DNA of 64,000 bases, from the NCBI RefSeq assembly GCF_000764305.2, contig NW_025946654.1, positions 503,964 to 567,963 of the forward strand. Direction: 5' to 3'. Made by a program: the position numbers and the translations under genes. The notes below the pieces were generated by a model. The model saw nothing but the letters and a program-made list of their open reading frames with translations. It was not told where the DNA came from and did no database searches. This document shows positions 36,688-47,448 of the stretch, in pieces (position 1 is the first letter of the stretch; every line of letters begins with the position of its first letter). The stretch is from Hyalella azteca. Lineage: Eukaryota; Arthropoda; Malacostraca; Amphipoda; Hyalellidae.

Positions 36688-36699
36688 ATTGCGCCACTT

Positions 36700-37022
36700 T
36701 TCGGCTTGCTCTATTTTATACCGGCTTGCTTCAACTTCTCCGATTCTCTCGACGAGACTGGATCGCTGCGTAATGAATTGCAACAATTGCTAGAAATCGT
36801 CGTATAAGTTTTCTTAGTATACTAATTAAAATGATGAAATTTCTTTGAAAATTGTTATTTTGCTTAGTAAATTGACGTATCTGAAAAAATATTATTCAAT
36901 TCTTTGAAATTCATTGCGCCGGTATTCTCACAAGGAATGGGAGTTAAGTAAATTGGCGGCGTTACGACGTTTCTAGAAAACGTTTCGGTGTGACGCAATC
37001 AAGGTTTTGGATTATTTCTACG
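36700..37022 (+). promoter_or_regulatory. Possible METTL16 promoter and noncoding first exon
   Basis: The METTL16 coding start lies 11 bp inside an exon that begins right after an acceptor (TTTGCAG, 41,282), so a noncoding 5' exon is expected upstream of the transposon-filled 38-41 kb interval. 36,930-37,022 has relatively many CG dinucleotides and ends with a good donor, TTCTAC/GTGAGTGTG. This is a positional inference only. Confidence 0.25.
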
Positions 37023-38096
37023 TGAGTGTGATAGTCGTATATTTCCTATTTTAAAATTAGGTTATTTTAATCATAACAATATATAACATCTGCACATCGC
37101 TGCTAGTGTTTGGTTATATTGTTTTAGCCTGAATTTGACTTGTTAATTTGCAGGATCTTTAAATTAATAGTAAATGTTGTTTCTGTTATTTTATTAAGTT
37201 CAGTCAATTTTATGGTAGAATAGGTTATAGGTACTACCTAAGAATTTAGATTTGCAATTTGAGTCATATGATCCATTGATTCCATGATAACTAAGCTTGG
37301 TAACTACCAGGACTACCTTACTACCATGAACCATCCTAGTGATCCTACCATTACCATAGCCCATAGCCAAGGTACCTAAGCACGAGCTATCATGTCATCA
37401 TTGTCATGGATGATGGAAAGCTGTTGCGAAGTAAATACTTTTAGCTACCTACCTACTTAGAAAGAAATTGAATAAGCTCGTGGCTCCATGATTTCAATTC
37501 TGGCCCAGAAAGTTGATATTCTTTACAGTTTACACCTGCTTGTGCTAACTGCTAAGTAAGTAATGATTAAAATTTAGAATCAATAAACCTGACACATTAT
37601 TGGTGATGGTGTTGCTGGCCCTGTTGCAGATCTAGCTAGGTAGATAGGCAAAAATTAGCAGGTTTGGGTTTTGAACTGGCATGGAGTCATTTGAGTGTAC
37701 GAAGTAATTTATCATTTGAGCCACAACTAGGATTTTCCTGCCTTTTTCTAAGCACTGAGATAAATTATTTCCTATCTAATTGTTGATAAAACTACACAGT
37801 GCACAATTGGGCTGCAAGATTCTGTTTTTACTGAAATTTGATCACTATAGCCATGAGATTTAGGTATTCATTAGCAGGAAAATATCAATCTATGTAGGGC
37901 TACCTAGTAAATGCTAGTATGTAGGTATTGAGGACTGAATGCTACATTTGCTACCAAAGCTCACTGACTTTGAGCCGTGTTCTAGGTTTTATTTTGAGGA
38001 GTCCGAGTCCTAGCTGAGATGCCGATCAGGCAATCATGGCACTCATCATGATCATGATGGCAGTGCCTGGCAGTCTGGCTGCTCTGGCACTGACTA
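37023..38096. other. Probable METTL16 5' intron, unique part
   Basis: AT-rich, with many ACCTACC/GGTAGGT-like words. No gene or defined element. Confidence 0.4.
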
Positions 38097-38312
38097 ACAT
38101 AGTGACAAATCACTGATTTTTTAGAATAAATTCCGTCTTAATTTCCCCCATTTATGATTTACCTACTCAATATTAATTCAATATCTTGTATATGATAATG
38201 AATAATGATGCTATGCTGTTATTTGTATTTTTCATGATACTTTGCTTGTCTACTTATTGGTCTTAAAATTGAACTTGAGAAAGAGTTTAAAAAACTCTGC
38301 TTTGCCACTTTG
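38097..38312. mobile_element. MITE family B (CATAGTGG ends), copy 1
   Basis: 216-bp element beginning with CATAGTGACAAAT and ending in a TCTGCTTTGCCACTTTG-type inverted end. The direct repeat CTGACTA flanks it (38,090-38,096 and 38,313-38,319). The interior matches 56,345-56,553: TTTTTTAGAATAA near the left end, GATACTTTGCTTGTCTACTTA in the middle, and AAAAAACTCTGCTT at the right. Confidence 0.85.
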
Positions 38313-38496
38313 CTGACTACTCAGACTAGTGACTACTCACTACTAAATGTGTTGGTGTGCCTCCCCTTAGTGAGGCTAAGTCTCCTAGACCTAGTCTCCT
38401 GAGTGGTTCTGTATATACTGCTTTGCTTGTTAGTCGCCATTTGGGAAAATTGAGAAGCTGCTTAGCTGCCCAATGAAATCAAAGAGATGAAAAGAT

Positions 38497-38690
38497 CAGA
38501 GGTGGGCAGTAGCGGCGTAGCGCGCTACATGTAGGATGATGTAGCGTCCGCTACATTTTCAGTAGCAGTAGCAGTAGCAACGCTACATTTAAGGCGTGGT
38601 AGTGGTAGCGCCTGCTACATATTTGAGTAGCGATATGAGGTTTTGCCGCTATAGTGCTACCGATACATTTATAGATAAAGCCTTTAGATT
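38497..38690. mobile_element. Solo hAT-like terminal fragment
   Basis: Begins CAGAGGTGGGCAGTAGCGGC, followed by repeated GTAGCG/GCTACAT words. CAGAGGTGGG is a common hAT terminus in animal genomes. No matching right end was seen, so this is probably a truncated copy. Confidence 0.5.
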
Positions 38691-38837
38691 TTACTCGATA
38701 GTATTAAATATTATTTAAAAACCAGCATGATACATACATAATATAAATTACAGAATAAAACTGTACGAAAGATTTCGGTGTAATGTAGTCAACCTCAGCC
38801 TGTTACTACTTACTAGTGTCAATATGTTAGTTGTTAC

Positions 38838-41118
38838 TACCGTAAAATGGGATAACTTAGACCACTTTTTTTATAAATGATGCCATTTTTTTACTAGCTA
38901 AATTAAACTTGAATTGAAAGATGCAAAATACAGATCTATACTCTAGCTTCACTCACCATAAATTGCTGGCTCCTGCCTCTCATAGTTTTTATGTAATTTA
39001 AAAAAAGAGATGGTCTTTGTTACCCCATCTCTTGGGGTATCTTAGATCGGGTGGGTAAATCAAATATATTTTTTGTTAAAATAACTCCAAATAACTCCAG
39101 GTTTTGGTGCATTGTAGTAGAACTCTTCTAGCTACATATGCAAATGACAAACTTGAGGAAAGTGTTATAGTTTGCAAATGGGGGGCGCCGCCCCATAATG
39201 GGGGAAATGTGACTACCTAATGGCAGCCCTGATGGGGTAAATATTGACTGGCTTAGAAATTAAGTTAAAATTACCATATATAAGACTCTGTAGAGTCTGA
39301 AACATAAAGAAAAAACATTGATAGGTTGTCAAACATAAAATATGTTATATATGGTAATTTTATATTACCGTCAACCGGGGCTACTTGGGATGGGCGGGGT
39401 AACTCGGGACAGTCCTCCGACATGGCGTAAAACTGTTTTAGTAGCAAAACTAATTGGAAGATTGCAAAACTAAATATAGTGGTGTAAACATCAACATTTT
39501 TCCTATCTATGTAGTAATAAAGGAAGTTCAAAAATACTACATATACTATCTTTGAAAAATTCCTGAAAAAATGGTGAAAAACGATATTTTGAAAAGTTAC
39601 TGCTGCTAAGGTCTGTAGTGAAAAAAAGATTTGCCGTATTAAAAAATTTTGCTTAGAAAAAAGTAGCAGACAAGTGTCAGCATGAAAACTTTATTTGCGG
39701 AATTTACATAGGTACCTCAATCCCCCCAAAAAATGGCAGCCATTTCCGCACGGCGGGCTACTCTGGACACCCCCCCCACTGCTATTTGGGACACCCCCAA
39801 AAATGCATTTACAGCAGAACCTCAGCTAGTACAGGCTCCAGTTACGAAAAAAATTGATTAAAAACAAATAATATTGATTACAAATACCTCGCTCAGTGAA
39901 ACAAATTTCACTTATCAAAAAATTAGTGCATCATTGGTCATCACAAAATTATGCATGGAATGTCATATATAGAATTGTGCACCAGGCATCATAGAATGAA
40001 AAGTAATTGACCTAAACTATGATTTATTTCTCCAAAACATATGATGGTTGTCACTAAAACATTCCTTTCTGTTTCAGGGATGTTTTTCACAATCTTTTTT
40101 TATAGTAAATTCACTTAACCCAATTAAAATGGTGTAAAATTACAAGCCGCCCTGTAAGCTTACAGATAAAGAAAAAATGCTATAGGGCTGCTGATATGAA
40201 GCTTGCAGTGGACAAGGTTGTTGTAAATGCTCAATGGCATGCTCATGGATATGGTAATATTGCATCAATAATACGGTAATGTCGCATCAATAATACGGTA
40301 ATTAATGTATATGGTAATATCATATCAATAAAGGAAAAACAAACAAAAATCACAGAAAATGTCATTTATTCTATCTCTACATCATCTACAATGAAAGAGG
40401 ACTTCAGAGTACTGTTAGTAATGGATGAGTACACTCTGCATGCTTCAAATGTTTTAAAATGAAGTTTTATTCCAAGTGTCCCGAGTAGCCCCGTTGGATG
40501 GGGCTACTCGGGAAATGCTTTTTTTGCTTCTGGCACCTTACGAATAGCATATGGAATTTTTTGGAGAAGCCATGTGATAGCCCTTGCAAAGAGCTTTGAA
40601 ATGAGCCTAAACTTGTTTACGAAATGTTTCATGGTAAGAAGTTATGAATGAAAAACGTTTGAAATTGTCCCGAGTAGCCCCGGTTGATGGTAACTTCCAA
40701 GCCGGTCTATGTTACCCCATCAGGGCTGACATTAGGTGGTCTAAGTTCCCCCATTTGGGGGCAGCACCCCCCATTTGCAAACTATGACACTTTTTCCTAA
40801 AATTTGTCTTTTGCATATGTCACTAGAAGAGTTCTACTACAATGCATCAAAATCTGGAGTTATTTTACCAAAAAATGAAAAAATTGGAAGGGGTACTCTG
40901 ACAGGCTTTAAATAATAGCTTTTTTTCATGGGTCACATTTTTTATTTTTTAACCTATTAGATATGCAAACTTTTAAAATCTTTCTATTGTGTTATGTAGC
41001 CTCAGTATTAGGCCTTTAATGCCCATTGACAAAATTTTTCTACATCAAATAGTTTTTGAGTTATGGGGGTTTTTCTTAAAAAAACAAAAAGTAGTCTAAG
41101 TTACCCCATTTTATGGTA
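38838..41118. mobile_element. Composite inverted-repeat element, family C, copy 1
   Basis: The left end TACCGTAAAATGGGATAACT, continuing TAGACCACTTTTT, is mirrored on the right by AGTCTAAGTTACCCCATTTT and ATGGTA. Both outer arms match the short copy at 54,856-55,225. For example TTGCTGGCTCCTGCCTCTCA (left arm) and TTAGGCCTTTAATGCCCATT (right arm) appear there in inverted order. A second inverted-repeat element is inserted at 39,365-40,692. No transposase frame was found. No superfamily is assigned. Confidence 0.82.
39365..40692. mobile_element. Nested inverted-repeat element inside family C copy 1
   Basis: Ends are TTACCGTCAACCGGGGCTAC and the inverted GTAGCCCCGGTTGATGGTAA. An internal foldback at 40,480-40,512 (CCCGAGTAGCCCC ... 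GGGGCTACTCGGG) repeats the terminal motif. The termini resemble those of the host element in plan (ACCGT..A, then GGGG.TAACT..GAC words), which suggests related families. A smaller foldback with TTACCATATATAA arms lies just outside at 39,267-39,361. Confidence 0.75.
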
Positions 41119-41292
41119 GGTACCTTGCAATATCATGAATCTATTTTCTAAAATTTTTGCTCCACCTGTCATGATCTAGAACATGTATCTACCCACAAAA
41201 TTTTTCCTACAAAGTTGAAAATTTTGATTCTAAATATATTTCATTAGTCCTAATAGTGCTCAAGACAACACCTGGTTTGCAGGTTTGTTAAC

Positions 41293-44200
41293 ATGGCAGA
41301 ACAGGAAGAGAAGAAAGCTTCAAAGGAAGGGAGCTCTCACTCAGTTCCTGCACTGAACAAGTTTATGCACCCTCGGAATATTTATCGCACTCCTCCCAGC
41401 TTCAAGCAACTGGCGTCTCTCTATCCAAATTTTCGGCAGTTTTGCACCTTCGATGTCAGCAGTAAAGTGCATCTTGACTTCAGTAATCCTCAGGCACTGG
41501 CTGAGTTAGCTATTGCTCTGCTGCACAAGGACTTTGGGCTGACAGTGAGTTGCCTTATTTATGCAAATTATGTAGTAAATTACACTTGTTATGAGTAAAC
41601 ATGAATATAAAACATACCTACTCTATTATGAAAATGTTTGGCATTGATGTTATTAAATTAATTATTACCATCCAATGTGGGGAGACAGTTATGATAAAAT
41701 TATTGAATTTTACAATGTAATAACTAAATTTTTACATAACAATAACTGACAATTTCTGCAACAATCTATGAAAATAAAGTAATTCTGTTCCTAATTCCAT
41801 TATCTTAATATATTGTTTTTCTCAAGGTTCATCTTCCAAGCACACATCTGGTCCCTACAATCCCTCTTCGACTCAACTATCTGCTGTGGCTTCAAGACGT
41901 AGTTAACTTATGGGCAGATCGCAGAAAGCCTGACAAGTTTGACCTGCAACAGGCCCTGCTGCTCCAACAGGCACAGAAGCAGGAGTTCCTGAATCAACAA
42001 CAGAAGGAAAACTGTGAAGCAATGAGTCAAAAAGCCAAAGATGATTCGTATTATAGAAGTCCCGTTATTGGGTTTGATATAGGTACTACAAGTCACATAA
42101 AATTGATTATATGTACAATTTCACATGCATGTTTTTACCCATTTTCGTATGTAAAATTATTCAACATGATGTGCTAGCAGAGGTTTTGATATTATTGCTT
42201 TATAAGTGAACATATCCAAGACTGATATATCTAGGGAAAGATAACTATAATATATTTTCCTACCTTTCATATTCGTGTTCCAGGATGTGGAGCATCTTGT
42301 GTGTATGGTTTGCTGGGTGTTAAGCAGTGTGGCTTCCACATGCTGTGTTCTGACACTGACCAAGAGGCTCTGTCAACAGCGAGACTGAACGTCTCTACCA
42401 ATGGACTGCAGCAGAAGATATTTGTGGTTGAGGTCAGTTTTGCTGCTAAGTCATTGGACTCCTCAGTATTCTGTATTTTTTTTTCAAATTCTTATAATCT
42501 TTGGCAAATCAGGCTGTTCTCACATATGTTTAGCTTAGCAAAATTTCTGAAATTTTGACAATTTTCAAAACTACGTTTCATTAAATAATACAGGCGAACA
42601 GTGTTGTGAGTATAGAATTTACTCGGGCCCTGAATAAAAATCTAGCTGCTTTGCTTTGTCTCACTATCTATAATATTCTGAAACTTTCAGAGCACCAAAG
42701 AGTCTCTGTTCTCTGCCTTGCAACGCCCAGAAACTCTCGAGTTCCTCGCTGCCCTCAGACACAAGGATGGTGAAGTGGAACCCATGGATGTTGGTGCGTT
42801 GCTGACTACATCATGACGTTTATTATATGATGTGTGATGATGTGGTTGTATCATGATTTTAACCAGTAATGTACCCTAGCCTAGCCTAAGGTATTTAATC
42901 AAATCAATTTGTATATCGGAGGATTCGTTAATGTTTGTCACTATTGCTAGAATTTGCTCGTTTCCAGATGACTCGTGTAGCGCGGAGGATGCCAAAGGCT
43001 ACCTGCTGGATTTCACGATGTGCAATCCTCCTTTCTTCTCAAGCGAGCAGGAGACTGACTCAAGCAGTAAGAGCAAGAAGGACAGGCCACCGCCTAATAA
43101 TGCATACACGGGTAAGTTTGGATGATTTACTTGAACAGTTCTCCCAAAAGTCAACGCAGAATAGTTAGCATCTAGCTTGCATTTTTGTAAGTGTAAATTT
43201 TCAATGGGCAAGATTAACCTGCCCTATCATCTTTCTTGAATAAAATAATTTCAAAATATATCGTTTCTGCTCCAAGTTATTAATGATTTGTTCATCTGAA
43301 TCTAACCTTCTGTGTTCAGTTCAGCAGTTGATTTTTGTATCAACCTGAGATGGTAAATTACAAAAGAAATAAAAAGTTTAATCTCTTATACCATGAAGGA
43401 TAACAATGACGGAAGTTAATGGTTGCAGGCAGGCTGCACGAGACGGTGGTGGAGGGAGGTGAAGTTGCCTTCATCTCCAGGATGATCGAGGAGTCTTGTC
43501 AAATCAAGCACAAAGTTCGGTCAGTTCTCGTTCTCATCTATGAGCTCAAATCAGGTCAATTAGTGTTCATAGGAATCAAGTCTCTTCAAAAATTCTTGTG
43601 ATGTAACCCATTGCCCACAGATACACTAACAGTTTTCTATTTTACTCCTATCTCAGGCCTGGTAACAAAAGTGACCGTTAGTAGACAATAGGTTGACAAG
43701 CTAGTTTGCAAGTACGAAGATGCAGCAAGATTTGCCTCATGACAGAAATATGAGATGAGCTTGATTCCCATGACAGTTTAACCAACTTATTATTATTACT
43801 TCTACTCACCATTTACTAGTTAAAAGAGCAAGTCACGTCCAATATAATTACTTCGTTCACACTGTCAGATGGTTAAAATAACATTGAACGTTATGTGCGT
43901 GCAGAGTATTCAGCACTCTGGTGGGTGCCGCGGCAGACGTGAAGCTCGTAAAGCAGATGCTGGCTGCTGTGTCGCCTGCGCACTCGGTCGTCACGGAGTT
44001 CTGCCAAGGCCGCACAATGAGGCCAGTCTTCAGAAGCGCTAGCAGTTATCCACAACTACATTGTTGTAGTGTCACTACGATCACACGTTATGGGATTTAG
44101 TAACTTCGCCCCCAATCCCATATGTATTCAAGTAAACGTTTTTACTTCCTGTGGACGTGTGTCTATGCTCGTCAGAAGTCCTATGGGATTTCGCGCTCCT

Positions 44201-46384
44201 AGGGGGATTGTTCCTGAGCTCGCGGTGTCTGACTGCAGATCTAAGTGGTGGGGTCACGTTATTAGGTAGGTAGGTAGGTAGGTATTTCCCTTCTCTGTCT
44301 CTCTCGTGCGGGCTCCGACGTTCCTTGTAAGCAACTTCTTGTTTGAATGTCTTAGTTTCTGTTGCTTTTCACCTGTCACTTCATCTTTTTGAGATGCTAA
44401 CGCTGCTTCTTTTGAGCCAGCTTCAGCGGGATTAATAATTGAAACCTTCCACCCCTTGTGGGTGATGATTGATTTGAGATATGGAATAATCGAGACCTTC
44501 CGCCTTGTTGTTGTAATTGCCCATCCTGGTAGTGGCGACTAGGGAGGGGAAGTGATAGGTCAGTTTTTCCGGGCACTTGGTGCAACTGGTAGTTCTACGA
44601 CCATCACTGGCTCGCGAGACCTTCCGCCTCGCTTGCAATGTTATATTTTGACATCCGGTGTGAAATAGCTGAAGCGCTAGCAAACCATTATACTACTACT
44701 TTACTTAACTAAGAAATTATACCGGTTACTAAAAATGGACCCGGAAAATGCGTGGAAGATTTTGTTATTCTCAACTACTATGAAGTGGTGCAATTCCTAA
44801 AGAGGTAATTCGTTGACAACAGGTGGGGTGTAGCGTGGACGTGGTGCCGCGACGTGTGCCTGGAAGTAGTCAAGAGCAAGAAACAAATCAGCTCAGTGAA
44901 GCCCTTGCTGCTGAACTGGCCCCGCACCTCCCACCTCAGCAGCCAGTCGGTGCTTGGTGCATGGGAGGCCATCGACTCCTGGCTCAGACTAATTAAGGTA
45001 TTGTGGTCAGTATAAATGTAATGGATTGTCTACGGTCGGAACTCTCGCCTGTATTACTTGACATATGATACGAATATTGACGATAGTTCTGTATCTGTAA
45101 CAAAGGATTAACAGGGCTAAAAAGATTAGCGGTAGATTTATAGCTTGCATGATCAACGTAATTATCGAGTCATTAAGGCCTTTGTGAATTGTTGTGGCTT
45201 TGGCACAGTTGGGTGTGAAGCAAGTGCTAAGTAAACTAGAAACGCAGTTGCAGACACTATCAAACCCACAGTTTACACTGCAAAACATCCAGAGAAACTG
45301 CTGATTGACCGTTTTGATATTATGATCAAATTGTGGGGCGTTACCATAATTGTATAAACTTGTGCAGACAGATGTGTAGATGGTACATCTTTTTGAATTT
45401 GATTTTCAGTTTAAAGCCGTTCTTCGTGGAGGTAATCGTGTAATAAATCGGTATACTCCTACATAAAGTTTGCTCAATTTCTCTTCCCAGCTCAAGGCGA
45501 AAGTTTTCAAGTCCAGCAAGTATTTCGTCGGGGCCTCGTTGAAGGCTTACAAGGTAACGTGGCAGAACATGCGGCAAAGGCGTCGCCAAGAGAACAAAAA
45601 ACACGCAAAGCCCGGCAGCGACTGTGAGTGTCCATGTCCTTTCTTTGCGCACGCTCATTTTGACTAATGAAATATCTAGACGAGCCATAGATGCGACCTC
45701 AGTACAGCCCTGTCTAATTTTTTTCTATCCTTGATCAGCTAAACTAAAGTAATTTGAGACCATTACTTGAGCTCAGTCTTGGGATATTGTTGAATAAATC
45801 AATGTCAACTAACTGGTATGTAAATATCACTGTGGATACATTTGCAGAAAAACACAAGTACATTCAATCTAGTGGCAATAAACACATGTGATTAATGAAT
45901 ATATTTTGATTTTCAAGGCTTGAACACGGATAGTCTTGAAGGAGCGAACACGTCTGATGCGTCGATTTGCTCGCCATCGGAGCCTGACGCTGGCGAATCT
46001 AACGGACAATTCGACCACAAGATTGACGCCAAGCGCCGAGTTTCTGAAGCTGCGGTAGAGGACCTGGAGATCGACTCCCGCCTAAATCCCATCAAGAAGT
46101 TGAAGCTGGAAACCAACGATGATGAAGACCAGGATGATAGTGACGATGATGACAATGACGGAGACCATGTCGATGCACAAGACGAGCAAATTAATGAAGA
46201 TGCTCACAAAGATTCGGTTTCAGTTAAGCAAACCGGGAAACCCTGCCTCCTTAAAGTAAACATATTTGTTAAGTTGGTCAACAATCAGGTGGTGGTCGAG
46301 CTGCACACCTTGAGTGGACTCTTGGGGAGGGAGGGAGCTAACCAGCTCCTTACTTATCTTAGGAATCAATCAGTAAAGCGATGA
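41293..46384 (+). CDS. METTL16: METTL16: U6 snRNA / MAT2A-hairpin N6-adenosine methyltransferase, 628 aa, 10 coding exons
   Basis: Exons 41,293-41,544; 41,827-42,082; 42,284-42,432; 42,691-42,793; 42,968-43,111; 43,429-43,519; 43,905-44,021; 44,823-44,997; 45,491-45,623; 45,918-46,384 total 1,887 nt in frame. The protein transfers methyl from SAM to A43 of U6 snRNA and, in mammals, to MAT2A 3'UTR hairpins. Family landmarks: NKFMHPRNIY and YPNFRQF near the N-terminus; IPLRLNYLLWLQD; the SAM loop GFDIGCGASC (166-175); the catalytic MCNPPFF (NPPF at 273-276); VEGGEVAF; TEFCQGRTMRW (ends 372). A Lys/Arg-rich segment (457-469), an acidic run (540-570) and a conserved-looking C-terminus (581-628, with LLTYLRNQ) correspond to the vertebrate VCR region. 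The seventh intron starts GC rather than GT. ATTAAA at 46,410 may be the polyadenylation signal. Confidence 0.96.
44022..44822 (+). other. METTL16 intron 7 with GC donor and retroposon-like insertion
   Basis: The reading TMRW requires the exon to end at 44,021 (ATGAG) and to resume at 44,823 (GTGGGG), so the donor is GCCAGT and the acceptor AACAG. No nearby GT donor keeps the frame. The intron contains a GGTA tandem tail (44,263-44,283), as found at the 3' ends of some retroposons, and repeated AGACCTTCCGCCT words near 44,493 and 44,619. Confidence 0.7.
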
Positions 46385-47448
46385 AATATTCTGAGTAGCA
46401 AGATGTGTAATTAAACAAATGCAATCATAAAATTTGCTTTCATTTTATTCATTTGAAAAACCTCGTCGGTAACATCATTAGGAATATAACACAAGTTATA
46501 CGTTATGATTTCATTTAAATCGTTTGATGGGTTAAACAAATTCTACATTGAAAACGCAGGGTTATATAATTAAAGCTAAAACGGAGTATTGACTAGAATC
46601 TCAATTGCACAAGATCAACATCAGGCACCTTCATTCTTACTTCAGTTCTGACACAAGCCCCAATTTTTCTCGCAGTTTCGAGAAGGAAATTTTAATTTTG
46701 ATTGTCATTACATTTGCTCTGAAATTCTGTTTTCAGACCACGATGAAATTTGCAAGGTACCTGCTCTCGACGAGAGCAGATTGATTGAAACAATTGAAAT
46801 GTAATTGATTTATGAACACCAGAAGCAATACATCTAAAGAAGCAGCTATTAGTTTCTCCTTATTTGGCACAGTTAGCCACAACACACCGTCAACAGACGA
46901 AGTGAAAGTCCTGCGGCTTTTCTTATTCTAAATATTCGACCATGTTGCGAACCGCATCATATTAACCTGTGAAAATTCAAACACCCATGAACCCAATTAT
47001 CACCAACACCAAGACCAGCAAGAAGGCACTTATTAGAGCATTCTTTTAATACTGCTGTACGATAGACTTGGGAGAAAAATTAAAAACCTCACACAGAACA
47101 CGTAAAAAAATGGAAATCAGAAGGTCTAGTAACGAGGCAAGGAAACGAACAAGTAGTAGAGGGGAGATTTCTAGCGCTTCAGATCAGCTCTGTCAAAGGA
47201 AACGAAGAAAAAAATTAGCTGTTGTAAAGGGCATTAGTGAAATAGAGCATGGCGTCCATCGGAGTTGAGAATTGCGGATGAGAGTTTGTCCAGTAAATTA
47301 GCATAAAAAATTTCCGATTTGAGGCAAAAGACAAAAATCCATCATGCCTCAAGCAAGCGTCCATAATAATTGCGAAGCAGTGGTTTAAAATAGTGGCAGT
47401 GAAATATGAAAACGTGTATTACGCGGTAGTAGTTATTCCCAATATCCA
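46385..47448. other. Convergent intergenic region, METTL16 to NIT2
   Basis: About 1.06 kb holding both 3' ends. No further gene or repeat is recognised; a short Lys/Arg-rich plus-strand frame (47,068-47,268) is probably chance. Confidence 0.5.

Noticed and set aside
42301..42558. Standalone 85-codon protein starting at 42,301
   Set aside because: This is METTL16 exon 3 read on past its GTCAGT donor; the part after 42,432 is intron.
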